Notes: generated by a model not told the origin, from the sequence alone. Counted from the first letter of the stretch, positions 44,676 through 53,682 are shown. The stretch is DNA of 64,000 bases from Longirhabdus pacifica (GCF_004115085.1 NZ_QXJP01000007.1:124001-188000), one strand, 5' to 3'. Numbers and translations are program-made.

Positions 44676-44999
44676 TCAATATCCATCCATCTCTAATTGT
44701 AATTGAACAATTTTGATGAGATCGGCAATAAAGTCTCCCAATATCGGTAAATTCAATGCACCAATGTATTGCAAGGCATATAGTAAAAATGTTAAAAAAA
44801 CAGTAAAACCTATAGCGTAGCCGACACCTTTAGCAACACCTGCAACCAAATTTTTAATCACTAATTTCTTTGGATGTTTAAGCAAATAGATGTACTCAGA
44901 AATTTGAGATGCTTCCATCTTGATAGCAAAGTCATCTAATTTTTCATTTAGCTGCTCAAGTTTTTTGTTCACATTATCTTGTTTCGTAGAATGGCTCAT
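44676..44999 (-). CDS. DUF5665 family small membrane protein
   Basis: The 107-residue protein has a coiled-coil N-terminus (VNKKLEQLNEKLDDFAIKME), a conserved stretch SEYIYLLKHPKKLVIKNLVAGVAKGVG and one or two membrane helices (YAIGFTVFLTFLLYALQYIGA). This fits DUF5665, a Firmicutes family of unknown role. AGAGGAGA precedes ATG 44999. It occupies the position where ileS lies in B. subtilis. Confidence 0.72.
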   Translation of the reverse strand: MSHSTKQDNVNKKLEQLNEKLDDFAIKMEASQISEYIYLLKHPKKLVIKNLVAGVAKGVGYAIGFTVFLTFLLYALQYIGALNLPILGDFIADLIKIVQLQLEMDGY

Positions 45000-45162
45000 T
45001 TCTGATATCTCCTCTGGTCAAGTAAAGATAATGTTATTATGACCAAAAGTTGCTGGTATGACCCATATCATCAACGTGGTTACTACTGCTTGTTATATGT
45101 TCATTATGCTCATCCAAATGGAACGCTTCTCATCGCATATGGACGAGAAGCGTATCAATACT

Positions 45163-45651
45163 TTATTCGGGTGTCGTTACGACTTTTTCACCATCTTCTA
45201 GTGTATCCCAAGATTGATTATCGAGCATTTCCAGTTGCGCTTCTAGAAGTGTCCGGAAACGCGTTCTATAAATAGTTGCTTGCTTTTTCAATTCCTCTAT
45301 TTCCAATGCAATTTTTCGTGATTTGCTTAAAGACTCATTAATAATTCTATCTGCATTTTTCTCTGCTTCTTTAATAATAAGTTGTGCTTCTTTTTTTGCA
45401 TTATTTTTCACATCATCTGCTGTTTCCTGTGCAACGATGATGGTTTTTCCTAATGTGTCTTCTATATTATTAAAGTGATTCAATTGCTCTTCTAATTCTT
45501 CAATTTTATTTTTAAATGCCTTGTTTTCTCTAATGGACAATTCATAATCTTTAATGACTTGGTCCAAAAAATCATTTACGGCATCGATATCGTAACCTCT
45601 AAAGCTACGAGGAAAATCCTTATTTTCAATGTCTAACGGGGTTAATGCCAT
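45163..45651 (-). CDS. divIVA: Cell-division/polarity protein DivIVA
   Basis: The 162-residue protein starts MALTPLDIENKDFPRSFRGYDIDAVNDFLDQVIKDYE: the membrane-curvature-binding domain with Phe and Arg near residues 17-18, then a long coiled coil ending near residue 150. DivIVA marks poles and septa, recruits MinJ/MinCD and, in sporulation, RacA. AGGAGGTG precedes ATG 45651; an extended frame upstream lacks a site. It is slightly shorter than some homologs but complete. Confidence 0.94.
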   Translation of the reverse strand: MALTPLDIENKDFPRSFRGYDIDAVNDFLDQVIKDYELSIRENKAFKNKIEELEEQLNHFNNIEDTLGKTIIVAQETADDVKNNAKKEAQLIIKEAEKNADRIINESLSKSRKIALEIEELKKQATIYRTRFRTLLEAQLEMLDNQSWDTLEDGEKVVTTPE

Positions 45652-45751
45652 AAAAACACCTCCTAAGTATGAGATAAACAATTCAATGTATATCTCTTTA
45701 CTATTCGACAAAAATATGTGTTTACCTTCATCTCATTATTTTTTCATAGCC

Positions 45752-46537
45752 TTAGTCATAAAAACCTATCATAAGACGAAACTTCCCTTTTTTCGTGGGT
45801 CCTTCAAGTGATTGTATTTTAAATCTTCCAAATCCTTTGCAAGAAATAACATCACCACTTTCTAAAGAAAGAGAAGGTTGGGTTGTCCATTTCCAATTGA
45901 CTTTACATTTATTTTGCTTAATTAGTTGCATTGCTTTAGCACGACTTTGATTGATGGCACTACTTACGACGTTATCTAGTCGTAGTGAAGACACCGTAAA
46001 TGCCTTGGAAGAAAAACGAACTTGCATCGGTTGTAACTGGTCTATAGGCAGGACCTCTGTCGCTACTTTAACTGATCCTACCTTTAACAATTGCGAAGAA
46101 ATATAATGTGCGATATCCTTGTCCACAACAACTTGACATGCGTGTGGTAACAATTGAATATCACCTAGTTTATTACGTTTTAGCCCTAAGCCTAAAAAAG
46201 ACCCTAAAAAGTCTCCGTGATGAAGTTGATCATATTTTGAATCTTCACTATGAATTTGCACTACTTGTATGAGTTCAGAAAACGAAGATTCATCCATGTG
46301 AACGTAATGAGGGGCAATGATCGCTTTTTTTCTCTCCGCATCATCATGGCCACCCCAATCCATCATATGAATATCTTGGTATTTGCTGACTATAGATTGC
46401 AAAATTTGCTGTTCACGTGGATCAAGAAAATCTGTATGTTTTACTTTGTGATTTTCCTCAGCTTGTTGCGCCCATTCCATGCAACGATCAACAAAATGGT
46501 GTTCGTCTTGATGATAATGTACGTATATGTTATTCAT
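45752..46537 (-). CDS. ylmH: YlmH, S4-domain RNA-binding protein
   Basis: The 261-residue protein has an N-terminal YlmH domain (residues 1-170; LDPREQQIL, GGHDDAERKKAIIAP, DFLGSFLGLGLKRNKLGDI) and a C-terminal S4 domain (180-250; SSLRLDNVVSSAINQSRAKAMQLI). In B. subtilis YlmH binds 50S-tRNA complexes and contributes to ribosome-associated quality control besides its historical link to division. It lies between ylmG and divIVA as usual. Confidence 0.9.
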   Translation of the reverse strand: MNNIYVHYHQDEHHFVDRCMEWAQQAEENHKVKHTDFLDPREQQILQSIVSKYQDIHMMDWGGHDDAERKKAIIAPHYVHMDESSFSELIQVVQIHSEDSKYDQLHHGDFLGSFLGLGLKRNKLGDIQLLPHACQVVVDKDIAHYISSQLLKVGSVKVATEVLPIDQLQPMQVRFSSKAFTVSSLRLDNVVSSAINQSRAKAMQLIKQNKCKVNWKWTTQPSLSLESGDVISCKGFGRFKIQSLEGPTKKGKFRLMIGFYD

Positions 46538-46549
46538 ATTTTACTGCAC

Positions 46550-46831
46550 CTAACCTGCAAATGAGTTAAATAAAAATTCAACGATACCCATTAAGCCTAA
46601 AGCAATCAATCTTAGCGAGAACAACGCAATAATTGGGGATAAGTCTAACATACCGCCTAATGGTGGAATAAATCTTCTAAATACACTTAAATATGGCTCA
46701 ACAAACTTTGCCAACAATTCCCCTATAAAACTTTGTCTTGCATTAGGTACCCATGACATAAATACATAAATAAAAATCATCCAAAAATAAATATTCACTA
46801 ATGTACTAATATAATATTGAACTTCGCTCAA
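46550..46831 (-). CDS. ylmG: YlmG, YggT-family membrane protein
   Basis: The 93-residue protein has two membrane helices (IYFWMIFIYVFMSWV and IIALFSLRLIALGLMGIVEFL) and the YggT signature VEPYLSVFRRFIPPLGG with LDLSPIIA. Start TTG 46831 has GGGGTGAAGAA upstream at good spacing. YggT proteins are linked to FtsZ ring behaviour or osmotic tolerance. It is placed between sepF and ylmH. Confidence 0.9.
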   Translation of the reverse strand: MSEVQYYISTLVNIYFWMIFIYVFMSWVPNARQSFIGELLAKFVEPYLSVFRRFIPPLGGMLDLSPIIALFSLRLIALGLMGIVEFLFNSFAG

Positions 46832-46853
46832 TTCTTCACCCCATCTTGTCCAT

Positions 46854-47285
46854 TTATTCTTGATTGTCTCCTAATAACTCTGAAATAGCTCCTTCAATTG
46901 GAACATTATCAGGTGTACACATGAAAATATCGTTGCCAATTTTTGAAATTGTGCCATTTAAAGCATAAACGGTTCCACTCAAAAAATCAACAATACGAAT
47001 AGCTTGTTCACGTCTCACCCTTTGTAAATTTACAACTACTGGGTTCCGATTGCGCAAATGATCGGCGATATGCTGCGTTTCATCATAAGATCTCGGCTCA
47101 CACAATTGCACTTTTACGTTATTTTTAGCATGAATACTAACCACATTGTTTTTAACGTTTTTATTGAATTGTGGAGGAAGTTCACTAGCATGCTCATCTT
47201 CCATATCCACGATTTTTTCTTGTTTTACTACTTCCTCTTCTTCTTGCAAACCTAGAAAATTCATCACCTTATTCATAACTCCCAT
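46854..47285 (-). CDS. sepF: Cell-division protein SepF
   Basis: The 143-residue protein has an N-terminal amphipathic membrane helix ([12 protein letters not shown]), a variable acidic linker and the SepF core ([49 protein letters not shown]). SepF rings bundle FtsZ filaments and tether them to the membrane. AAGGAGGAG precedes ATG 47285. Confidence 0.94.
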   Translation of the reverse strand: MGVMNKVMNFLGLQEEEEVVKQEKIVDMEDEHASELPPQFNKNVKNNVVSIHAKNNVKVQLCEPRSYDETQHIADHLRNRNPVVVNLQRVRREQAIRIVDFLSGTVYALNGTISKIGNDIFMCTPDNVPIEGAISELLGDNQE

Positions 47286-47288
47286 TAC

Positions 47289-47975
47289 CTACTCCTCCTT
47301 ACCTACCAATCTAGTACCTATTCTTACCCATGTAGCACCTTCTTCAATAGCAACTTGGAAATCATTAGACATCCCCATGGATAAGTGGTGTATTGGTTGA
47401 TTAAAAATAGCTTTTTGATTCAATTCATCACGAAGTTGTCTTAATCCTCGAAATACGTCCCTACTATTCTCTGTATTTTCATCTAATGGTGCCATCGTCA
47501 TCAGGCCACATATATTCAAGTGACGATATGCAAGTAATGACTGACAAAATTCAGCACATTGCTCAGGCGCTATGCCTTGCTTTGCAGCTTCTCCAGATAC
47601 ATTTACTTGAACAAAACAATTGACTGTGATGTCTAACTGAGCTGCTCTTTTTTCAATAGCATCAGCAAGAGAGATGCGATCTAATGAGTGAATATAATCA
47701 AATTTACCTACTACATCTTTTGCTTTATTAGATTGAAGATGACCAATAAAATGCCAAGTTCCTCTATCTGCTAACTGTTCCCATTTGGATTTCGCGTCCT
47801 GCCAGCGACTTTCTCCAATATGTAACATATGATGATCTAATACAGATTTTGTTGTTTCAAGTGATGCATACTTTGTTACTGCAATCATGTTGACGTCATC
47901 TATTTGACGATTACTGCGTTTACAAGCTTCTATCATCATTTGTTCTACTTCACTTTTTTTGTCTGCTATACTCAA
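47289..47975 (-). CDS. ylmE: YlmE/YggS, PLP homeostasis protein
   Basis: A single-domain, fold-III PLP-binding protein with the PLP lysine in IAVTKYAS, WHFIGHLQSNK, and LSMGMSNDFQVAIEEGATWVRIGTRLVG. YggS/PLPBP proteins buffer pyridoxal phosphate. I start at TTG 47975, which overlaps the pgeF stop (TTGA) with AGAGGA upstream; a TTG at 48011 would overlap pgeF by 40 bases. Uncertainty about the start is modest. Confidence 0.88.
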   Translation of the reverse strand: MSIADKKSEVEQMMIEACKRSNRQIDDVNMIAVTKYASLETTKSVLDHHMLHIGESRWQDAKSKWEQLADRGTWHFIGHLQSNKAKDVVGKFDYIHSLDRISLADAIEKRAAQLDITVNCFVQVNVSGEAAKQGIAPEQCAEFCQSLLAYRHLNICGLMTMAPLDENTENSRDVFRGLRQLRDELNQKAIFNQPIHHLSMGMSNDFQVAIEEGATWVRIGTRLVGKEE

Positions 47976-48826
47976 CCTGTAAACATCCTCTCTCCTTGCA
48001 AACCAATCCAACTCATCATTCTACCTGTTACATTGTTTTGTCGATAAGAGAAAAATAAATCAGATCGACATAATGTACACCAAGATGACGTTTCGATGTT
48101 ATTCGGTAAAATACCTACTTTCATCATAATCTGTCGGTTCATTTCTTTCAAGTTTATATGATATTTTCCTGATAATTGTTCTTTTATGATTTCATTTTGG
48201 ATTAATTTTTCATCAGTACACGTTAGCTTTATTTGCTCACAGACTTCTTTTCCTACTTCATAACAACATCCACCAATGGAAGGTCCAATTGCAGCGACAC
48301 ATTCACTAGCATCTGTTCCAAAATGTTCATTCATGGTGTTAACTGTGTTTTGTGCTATGTTTAGACATGTTCCTTTCCATCCAGCATGAGCAAGTCCGAC
48401 AACTTTATGTACAGGATCAATAATAAATAAAGGAACACAGTCCGCATAAAATGAAGCCAACAACACATTAGGTACATTGGTGACAATAGCATCTACCCCA
48501 GCTATTACATCATGTAAGCTATCTTTTCCACTTCCTCTATTGTGCTCATTTACAACAGCGACTTGATTGCCATGTACTTGCTCTGCACAGGTGAAATACG
48601 AGAAAGGAAAACGAAGTTGTTCTGCAACCTTGACCCTATTCATCACTACATCTTCCTGCATATCACCAACGTGTAGTCCACAATTCAAACTTTCATAATT
48701 TCCTGTACTACTACCTCCGTGACGTGTTGTAAAACCTACAGTTAACCATGAAAATTGTGACATCCATTTTTGTAAAAACAATAACTGTAGTCCATTATCA
48801 TGATGTGAAATTGGGAAAGGCTCCAT
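47972..48826 (-). CDS. pgeF: PgeF/YlmD, laccase-domain peptidoglycan-edit/purine nucleoside phosphorylase protein
   Basis: The 284-residue protein has the conserved metal-site motifs of the YfiH/YlmD family: TTRHGGSSTGNYESLN, AEQVHGN, SFYADCVPLFI, GLAHAGWKGTC, AIGPSIGGCCYEV. Family members act on purine nucleosides, and E. coli PgeF corrects misincorporated residues in peptidoglycan precursors. It opens a ylmDEFGH-divIVA run. GAGGTG precedes ATG 48826. Confidence 0.9.
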   Translation of the reverse strand: MEPFPISHHDNGLQLLFLQKWMSQFSWLTVGFTTRHGGSSTGNYESLNCGLHVGDMQEDVVMNRVKVAEQLRFPFSYFTCAEQVHGNQVAVVNEHNRGSGKDSLHDVIAGVDAIVTNVPNVLLASFYADCVPLFIIDPVHKVVGLAHAGWKGTCLNIAQNTVNTMNEHFGTDASECVAAIGPSIGGCCYEVGKEVCEQIKLTCTDEKLIQNEIIKEQLSGKYHINLKEMNRQIMMKVGILPNNIETSSWCTLCRSDLFFSYRQNNVTGRMMSWIGLQGERMFTG

Positions 48827-48931
48827 ATAAACACCTCAAAAAAGATTTATAGCTCAAATTATATCATAATTTATCTGTTATCGTTTTGTTTTGCAATGAT
48901 CTCCCTATTGATGAATTATTTTATCGTATCA

Positions 48932-49240
48932 TTAAGCATCTTTATATGGGGAACCCTGATAATATTCACTTTTTATTTCACTTTCTTCGTTGGAACGATA
49001 CATGCGTGAATCCTCTAGTTTAACCAGTACAACATCCATCCCAATTTTAATAATATTGGTCCAAGGAATAATAACTTCTGTTCCATTTCCGAACATGCCA
49101 AAAAATTTACCCTGTGTTGGAACAACGATAGCATCAATTTTACCTCTACGCAAATCCAATTCTAAATCATTAATCTGTCCTAATTTTTTTCCATCCACGA
49201 TATTAATGACATCTTTTGTTTGAAAATCAGAAATTTTCAT
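48932..49240 (-). CDS. ylmC: YlmC/YmxH family PRC-barrel protein
   Basis: The 102-residue PRC-barrel protein (VINIVDGKKLGQINDLELDLRRGKIDAIVVPTQGKFFGMFGNGTEVIIPW, seen in pieces, core KKLGQINDLELD) with a C-terminal tail. The family is sporulation-associated and always near sigG in Bacillus. Function is unknown in detail. It is 105 bp upstream of pgeF on the same strand. Confidence 0.88.
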   Translation of the reverse strand: MKISDFQTKDVINIVDGKKLGQINDLELDLRRGKIDAIVVPTQGKFFGMFGNGTEVIIPWTNIIKIGMDVVLVKLEDSRMYRSNEESEIKSEYYQGSPYKDA

Positions 49241-49358
49241 GAGAACTCACCACGTCTGTTTTTTTTCATATACGATATCGTTTATCATATACACTTACTT
49301 TAATATATGTAGGAATGGGATAAAATGTCCCTTAAAATATCAACAGATGCGGAGACAT

Positions 49359-49724
49359 ATAAGATGAAGAAATAATGGAACCGAAGTTTACGCCTCAGGT
49401 GCCAGGCGTAAAGAGTGTGATATTGAAATTTCTCCATCTTATGAATAGCGGTAATAAGTTGGTTTAACAATCCAACTTATTATAAGATGAAGAAATAATC
49501 TAATACAAGTTTACGCCTCAGGTGCCAGGCGTAAAAAGTGTGATGTAGAGATTTCTTCATCTTATGCATAGTGGTAATAAGTTGGTTTAACAATCCAACT
49601 TAATATAAGATGAAGAAATGTGAAACACAGTTTACGCCTCAGGTGCCAGGCGTAAAGAGTGTGATGTAGAGATTTCTTCATCTTATGCATAGTGGTAATA
49701 AGTTGGTTTAACAATCCAACTTAT
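49359..49724. repeat. Three tandem copies of a 123-bp multi-hairpin element
   Basis: Units start at 49359, 49482 and 49605. Each has outer arms ATAAGATGAAGAAAT / ATTTCTTCATCTTAT (15 bp, perfect in units 2 and 3) enclosing an inner 9-bp hairpin TTTACGCCT / AGGCGTAAA with loop CAGGTGCC. This is followed by a separate hairpin ATAAGTTGG / CCAACTTAT with loop TTTAACAAT. The three units are over 90 percent alike by eye; unit 1 is most diverged. Confidence 0.93.
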
Positions 49725-49728
49725 ATAT

Positions 49729-49765
49729 TAAAAAAAGGTTCGAAGTAGTGACACATTCGAACCTT
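49729..49765 (-). terminator. Terminator of sigG
   Basis: AAGGTTCGAA / TTCGAACCTT stem with an 11-nt loop, followed by seven T on the minus strand, 14 bp after the sigG stop. Confidence 0.88.
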
Positions 49766-49778
49766 CAACCATTATATT

Positions 49779-50561
49779 TTATACTTTCACGTGTTTTTGC
49801 ATTTGATGGATAGCTGCTTTTTCCAGCCTAGATACTTGGGCCTGAGATATTCCAATTTCGTCCGCTACTTCCATCTGCGTCTTTCCTTCGAAAAATCGTT
49901 TGGATAAGATCATTTTCTCTCTGCCATTCAGTTTATTCATCGCTTCACGAATGGCTATTTCTTCAATCCATGTCAAGTCTTGCTCTTTATCATCGCTGAT
50001 TTGATCCATGACGAATATAGGATCTCCGCCATCATGGTAAATCGGTTCAAATAAGGATACAGGATCTTGAATAGCATCCAAAGCAAATACAATGTCTTCC
50101 TTCGGAATGTTAAGCTCTTCCGCTATTTCATAAATAGTAGGTTCCCTTGATTTATTATTGGTAATGGAATCCCTAACTTGAAGTGCTTTATAGGCAATGT
50201 CTCTTAAAGAGCGAGATACACGTATGGGATTATTATCCCTTAGATACCTGCGAATTTCACCTATAATCATAGGAACAGCATACGTTGAAAATCTAACATT
50301 TTGACTTAGATCAAAGTTGTCGATGGCTTTCATTAAACCGATACAACCAACTTGAAATAAGTCATCCACAAATTCACCTCGATTGTTAAATCGTTGTATG
50401 ACGCTAAGTACTAATCTTAAGTTTCCATTGATTAACTTTTCTCTTGCCGACTTTTCATTATGTTGTTGTAATTGTACAAACAATTCCCTCATCTCAGCAT
50501 TTTTAAGCACAGGCAGCTTTGAGGTATCAACTCCACAGATCTCCACTTTATTTCGAGCCAA
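49779..50561 (-). CDS. sigG: Sporulation sigma factor SigG
   Basis: The 260-residue sigma-70 family protein opens MARNKVEICGVDTSKLPVLKN, as in SigG of Bacillus, with region 2 (GCIGLMKAIDNFDLSQNVRFSTYAVPMIIGEIRR) and region 4 (MILSKRFFEGKTQMEVADEIGISQAQVSRLEK). It directs late forespore transcription. The start is TTG 50561 with AGGAGG eight bases upstream. A possible SigF-type -10 (GGGGATACT, about 30-40 bp upstream) is weak evidence for forespore control. It follows sigE as in all Bacillaceae. Confidence 0.95.
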   Translation of the reverse strand: MARNKVEICGVDTSKLPVLKNAEMRELFVQLQQHNEKSAREKLINGNLRLVLSVIQRFNNRGEFVDDLFQVGCIGLMKAIDNFDLSQNVRFSTYAVPMIIGEIRRYLRDNNPIRVSRSLRDIAYKALQVRDSITNNKSREPTIYEIAEELNIPKEDIVFALDAIQDPVSLFEPIYHDGGDPIFVMDQISDDKEQDLTWIEEIAIREAMNKLNGREKMILSKRFFEGKTQMEVADEIGISQAQVSRLEKAAIHQMQKHVKV

Positions 50562-50665
50562 TGTGATAACCTCCTAAGGAGAAACAGTTAATGGTAAGTA
50601 TCCCCTAGGCAGATTTTTTTATTCTATGTAGGTGGAATTAATTGTTTATGACAACTCATCACTTT

Positions 50666-51388
50666 TTAAACCATTTTATTAAATTCTTTTCTAAGTCGTT
50701 TTATAATTCTTTTCTCTAATCTAGAAATGTACGATTGAGAAATTCCTAACATATCTGCAACATCTTTTTGTGTTTTTTCTTCTCCACCCCTTAGGCCAAA
50801 TCTCAATTCCATAATTAATTTTTCCCTATCAGATAATTTTGTTAGTGCTTTGACTAATAATTTACGATCTACTTCTTCTTCAATATTTCGATAAATAATA
50901 TCACTTTCAGTCCCTAACACATCAGAGAGCAACAGTTCATTACCGTCCCAATCAATATTCAATGGCTCATCAAATGACACTTCGGTTCTAATTTTGTTGT
51001 TTCTCCTCAAATACATTAATATTTCATTTTCAATACACCTAGAAGCATATGTCGCTAATTTTATTTTTTTCTCAGGATCAAACGTGTTAACCGCTTTTAT
51101 TAACCCAATCGTTCCGATAGATACTAGATCCTCGATATTAATACCTGAGTTTTCAAATTTTCGTGCAATGTATACTACTAATCGAAGGTTTCGCTCTATA
51201 AGCATCGCTCGAATAGCCGAATCTCCAGAAGATAGTTTGCCAAGTAGATGTTCCTCTTCTTCACGTGTAAGTGGAGGTGGTAATGCCTCGCTTCCCCCAA
51301 TATAATAAATCTCTTCACTTTTGATTCCCAGTTTAATTAAAATGCGATAATAATGAATGCGAAATGTCATTTTCAATTTCCAAAGCAT
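50666..51388 (-). CDS. sigE: Sporulation sigma factor SigE precursor
   Basis: The 240-residue pro-SigE controls the mother-cell programme. The N-terminal prosequence (about 27 residues, up to the conserved [13 protein letters not shown]) is removed by SpoIIGA. Regions 2 ([41 protein letters not shown], core [13 protein letters not shown]) and 4 ([20 protein letters not shown]) are intact. ATG 51388 follows AGGGGGT; it is 43 bp after spoIIGA and co-transcribed with it. Confidence 0.96.
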   Translation of the reverse strand: MLWKLKMTFRIHYYRILIKLGIKSEEIYYIGGSEALPPPLTREEEEHLLGKLSSGDSAIRAMLIERNLRLVVYIARKFENSGINIEDLVSIGTIGLIKAVNTFDPEKKIKLATYASRCIENEILMYLRRNNKIRTEVSFDEPLNIDWDGNELLLSDVLGTESDIIYRNIEEEVDRKLLVKALTKLSDREKLIMELRFGLRGGEEKTQKDVADMLGISQSYISRLEKRIIKRLRKEFNKMV

Positions 51389-51431
51389 ACAGTACCCCCT
51401 GATTATGATAACTTCTCTTCATTTTTTTCAC

Positions 51432-52364
51432 TTATACTATTTCTTGATCCATCATATCGGGATGTATAATGGCCTGATAGGAACGATCATTGCTTAGCTG
51501 CTCACCTTTTAAACCAATAAGTACATTTGAGATTTCGATATCTTTCCTGATATCATCCTCTATATGAATCACCACCTTCTCCGGTTTAATGACGATCATG
51601 AATTGTGTGCCATGATGAATTCCCCTATAAGGTACAAGTCGTAATATTTGTTGAAGATCTGGCTCTAAATGTTCCATTTGCATCCATTCATCACCGGGAT
51701 TACTTTTCATCCCTTCTAGAAATGAGGTAGGAAAAATAGATTGAAAAAGAAATGCTTCCGCTATCATGACTGGTGTTTTTGTTATAGGGTCAAATAATCT
51801 ATTCCCAGTATCCAGTAATCCTCTGCATGTTATTTTATCGTTGTAAACATGCAGACTCATCGTATAAGAAAGATCGCTAACATGTTGTATCTTTTTAGAA
51901 GCCGTACTATGAGAAGTAAATAGTTTTAAGACAACAAATAAAACGATGCAGACAAATATAAATCCAAGCTGGAAATGAACGGTGAAGCCACCAGAGGATG
52001 TGTATAACAAGCCGTTGATGACATCATGTTGACTGTAAAGAAAAAAATAAACGCCAAATATTCCGCCTGCTGCAACAAAATTAACGATATAAAATGCGAT
52101 GAACAATCGTATGAATATAATGAACTGCTGAAAACCAAATGCGATCCAACACATGAAAATGGAAAAAATCATCTTAATAAAGAAAGTGAATAAAAATGAA
52201 AGCTGTGGCACAAACATCATTACAACATAGGCGGCACCAAATGCAGCTGCTGCAAACAGTCTCCATGGCTTCACCTTTTTCTTTTGTATCCATGCTGTAG
52301 TTTGTAAAGTGAGCGTATTGATGAGGAGATTTAGTATAAAAATAATATCAACATAAACAATCAT
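51432..52364 (-). CDS. spoIIGA: Sigma-E processing peptidase SpoIIGA
   Basis: The 310-residue membrane-embedded aspartic protease has five N-terminal helices (residues 1-150) and a cytosolic protease domain with active-site Asp185 in LLDTGNRLFDP. It cleaves pro-SigE after a SpoIIR signal from the forespore. The promoter upstream carries Spo0A-box-like sequences. Confidence 0.93.
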   Translation of the reverse strand: MIVYVDIIFILNLLINTLTLQTTAWIQKKKVKPWRLFAAAAFGAAYVVMMFVPQLSFLFTFFIKMIFSIFMCWIAFGFQQFIIFIRLFIAFYIVNFVAAGGIFGVYFFLYSQHDVINGLLYTSSGGFTVHFQLGFIFVCIVLFVVLKLFTSHSTASKKIQHVSDLSYTMSLHVYNDKITCRGLLDTGNRLFDPITKTPVMIAEAFLFQSIFPTSFLEGMKSNPGDEWMQMEHLEPDLQQILRLVPYRGIHHGTQFMIVIKPEKVVIHIEDDIRKDIEISNVLIGLKGEQLSNDRSYQAIIHPDMMDQEIV

Positions 52365-52398
52365 AATGACAACACACCCATTGTTTTGCGTTGAAGTT

Positions 52399-52464
52399 AG
52401 TATATATAAGTTATATTCAAAAGTCTGTCTAAACTTGCTTACTGTTTCCTATTTTTTTGTCGAT
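52399..52464 (-). promoter_or_regulatory. spoIIG promoter with Spo0A boxes
   Basis: On the minus strand TAGACA (-35, 52431-52426) and TATACT (-10, 52404-52399) are 21 bp apart, the long spacing typical of the Spo0A-activated spoIIG promoter. TGTCTAA (52426-52432) and TGTCGAT (52458-52464) each match the TGTCGAA 0A box at six of seven positions. Confidence 0.65.
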
Positions 52465-52467
52465 ACT

Positions 52468-52507
52468 AAAAAAGCCTTTTTGACAATAAAATTATCGTCA
52501 AAAAGGC
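52468..52507 (-). terminator. Terminator of ftsA-ftsZ
   Basis: GCCTTTTTGAC / GTCAAAAAGGC with a 12-nt loop, followed by six T on the minus strand. Confidence 0.88.
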
Positions 52508-52530
52508 TTTTACATTATGTGTGAAAAATG

Positions 52531-52556
52531 CTTACGTCTCAGTTGCCAGACGTAAG
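52531..52556 (+). repeat. Dispersed hairpin element, copy near ftsZ
   Basis: CTTACGTCT / AGACGTAAG stem with loop CAGTTGCC. Compared with the units at 49.4 kb, the stem pair C-G has become T-A on both arms and the outer T-A has become C-G, so pairing is kept while sequence differs. Confidence 0.7.
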
Positions 52557-52575
52557 GGTATGTTGTTGTTTCAAC

Positions 52576-53682
52576 TTATTCAATATTATTTTTTTTGTTT
52601 CTTAAGAATGTTGGGATATCGAGTTGATCACTTTGTTGTGATGCTCCAAAAGGTCTTAAGTTAGCTGCTTGACTATCATTTTGCATGCTAGCACCTCTGC
52701 GTAAAGGTGGGTTACTTTCTGCACTAGCTTTCTGCTCGAACCCAGTTGCTATAACGGTTACCTTAATCGCATCTTTCATTTCATCATCAATGATTGCACC
52801 GAATATCATATTTACATTTGGATCGGATGCTGAAGTCACCATTTCAACTGCTTCATTAACTTCAAATAAACTCAAGTTTGATCCACCAGTAATATTCATG
52901 ATAACACCGCGAGCACCTTCAATAGATGTTTCAAGCAATGGACTATTAATTGCTTTCTTGGCTGCCTCAGCCGCTCTGTTTTCTCCAGTTCCTTCACCGA
53001 TTCCCATTAATGCAGAACCACGTTCTGACATAATTGTTTTTACATCTGCAAAGTCAAGGTTGATAAGCCCTGGTACAGCGATAAGATCAGAAATACCTTG
53101 TACAGCTTGACGCAATACGTTATCTGCTTCTCTAAACGCTTCCACCATCGGAGTTTTCTTATCCACAATTTCTAATAGTCGATCATTTGGAATAATAATG
53201 AGTGTATCTACTTTTTCCTTTAACGCCGCAATACCTTCTTCAGCTTGAGAGCTTCTTTTTCTTCCCTCAAATGTGAAAGGTCTTGTCACCACACCTACAG
53301 TAAGTGCTCCGCTTTCTTTCGCAATTTCAGCAATGACACTTGCCGCTCCAGTTCCTGTACCGCCACCCATACCAGCAGTAACGAATACCATATCAGAACC
53401 AGCTAAAGATTCCATAATTTGTTCTCTTGATTCTTCAGCAGCTTTTTTACCTATGTCAGGGTTCGCTCCTGCACCTAAACCACGTGTTAATTTTTCACCT
53501 ATTTGTAGCTTAATCCCTGATTTTGCATAGTCTAAAGCTTGAATGTCAGTATTAACAGTAATAAATTCAACACCTTGTACTCCGAAATCAATCATTCGAT
53601 TGACAGCGTTACTTCCTCCACCACCAACACCAATAACTTTAATTTGGGCTAGTTGATTTTGTTCAACTTCAAACTCAAGCAT
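52576..53682 (-). CDS. ftsZ: Cell-division GTPase FtsZ
   Basis: The 368-residue tubulin homolog has the GTP motif [27 protein letters not shown], the T7 loop [11 protein letters not shown] and the C-terminal tail [11 protein letters not shown], which binds FtsA/SepF. It forms the Z ring. AGGAGGAC precedes ATG 53682. It follows ftsA by about 85 bp. Confidence 0.98.
   Translation of the reverse strand: MLEFEVEQNQLAQIKVIGVGGGGSNAVNRMIDFGVQGVEFITVNTDIQALDYAKSGIKLQIGEKLTRGLGAGANPDIGKKAAEESREQIMESLAGSDMVFVTAGMGGGTGTGAASVIAEIAKESGALTVGVVTRPFTFEGRKRSSQAEEGIAALKEKVDTLIIIPNDRLLEIVDKKTPMVEAFREADNVLRQAVQGISDLIAVPGLINLDFADVKTIMSERGSALMGIGEGTGENRAAEAAKKAINSPLLETSIEGARGVIMNITGGSNLSLFEVNEAVEMVTSASDPNVNMIFGAIIDDEMKDAIKVTVIATGFEQKASAESNPPLRRGASMQNDSQAANLRPFGASQQSDQLDIPTFLRNKKNNIE

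Larger units (their letters stand above)
49241..49778. other. Intergenic region between ylmC and sigG, largely tandem repeats
   Basis: Of about 540 bases, 366 are the three tandem hairpin units; the rest holds the sigG terminator and the ylmC upstream region. No reading frame of substance was seen. Confidence 0.7.

Noticed and set aside
44662-45162. Degraded ileS or T-box leader
   Set aside because: No HIGH/KMSKS-like remnant and no T-box-type sequence could be read on either strand.
45039-45275. Plus-strand frame of 78 codons over the 3' end of divIVA
   Set aside because: It overlaps divIVA antisense, has no ribosome site and an unnatural composition.
49359-49724. CRISPR array
   Set aside because: The whole 123-bp period is repeated with no unique spacers, repeats are internally palindromic, and no cas genes are in the window.
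49359-49724. Insertion sequence or MITE with target duplication
   Set aside because: No transposase frame, no flanking direct repeat; outer inverted arms belong to each unit rather than to the array ends.
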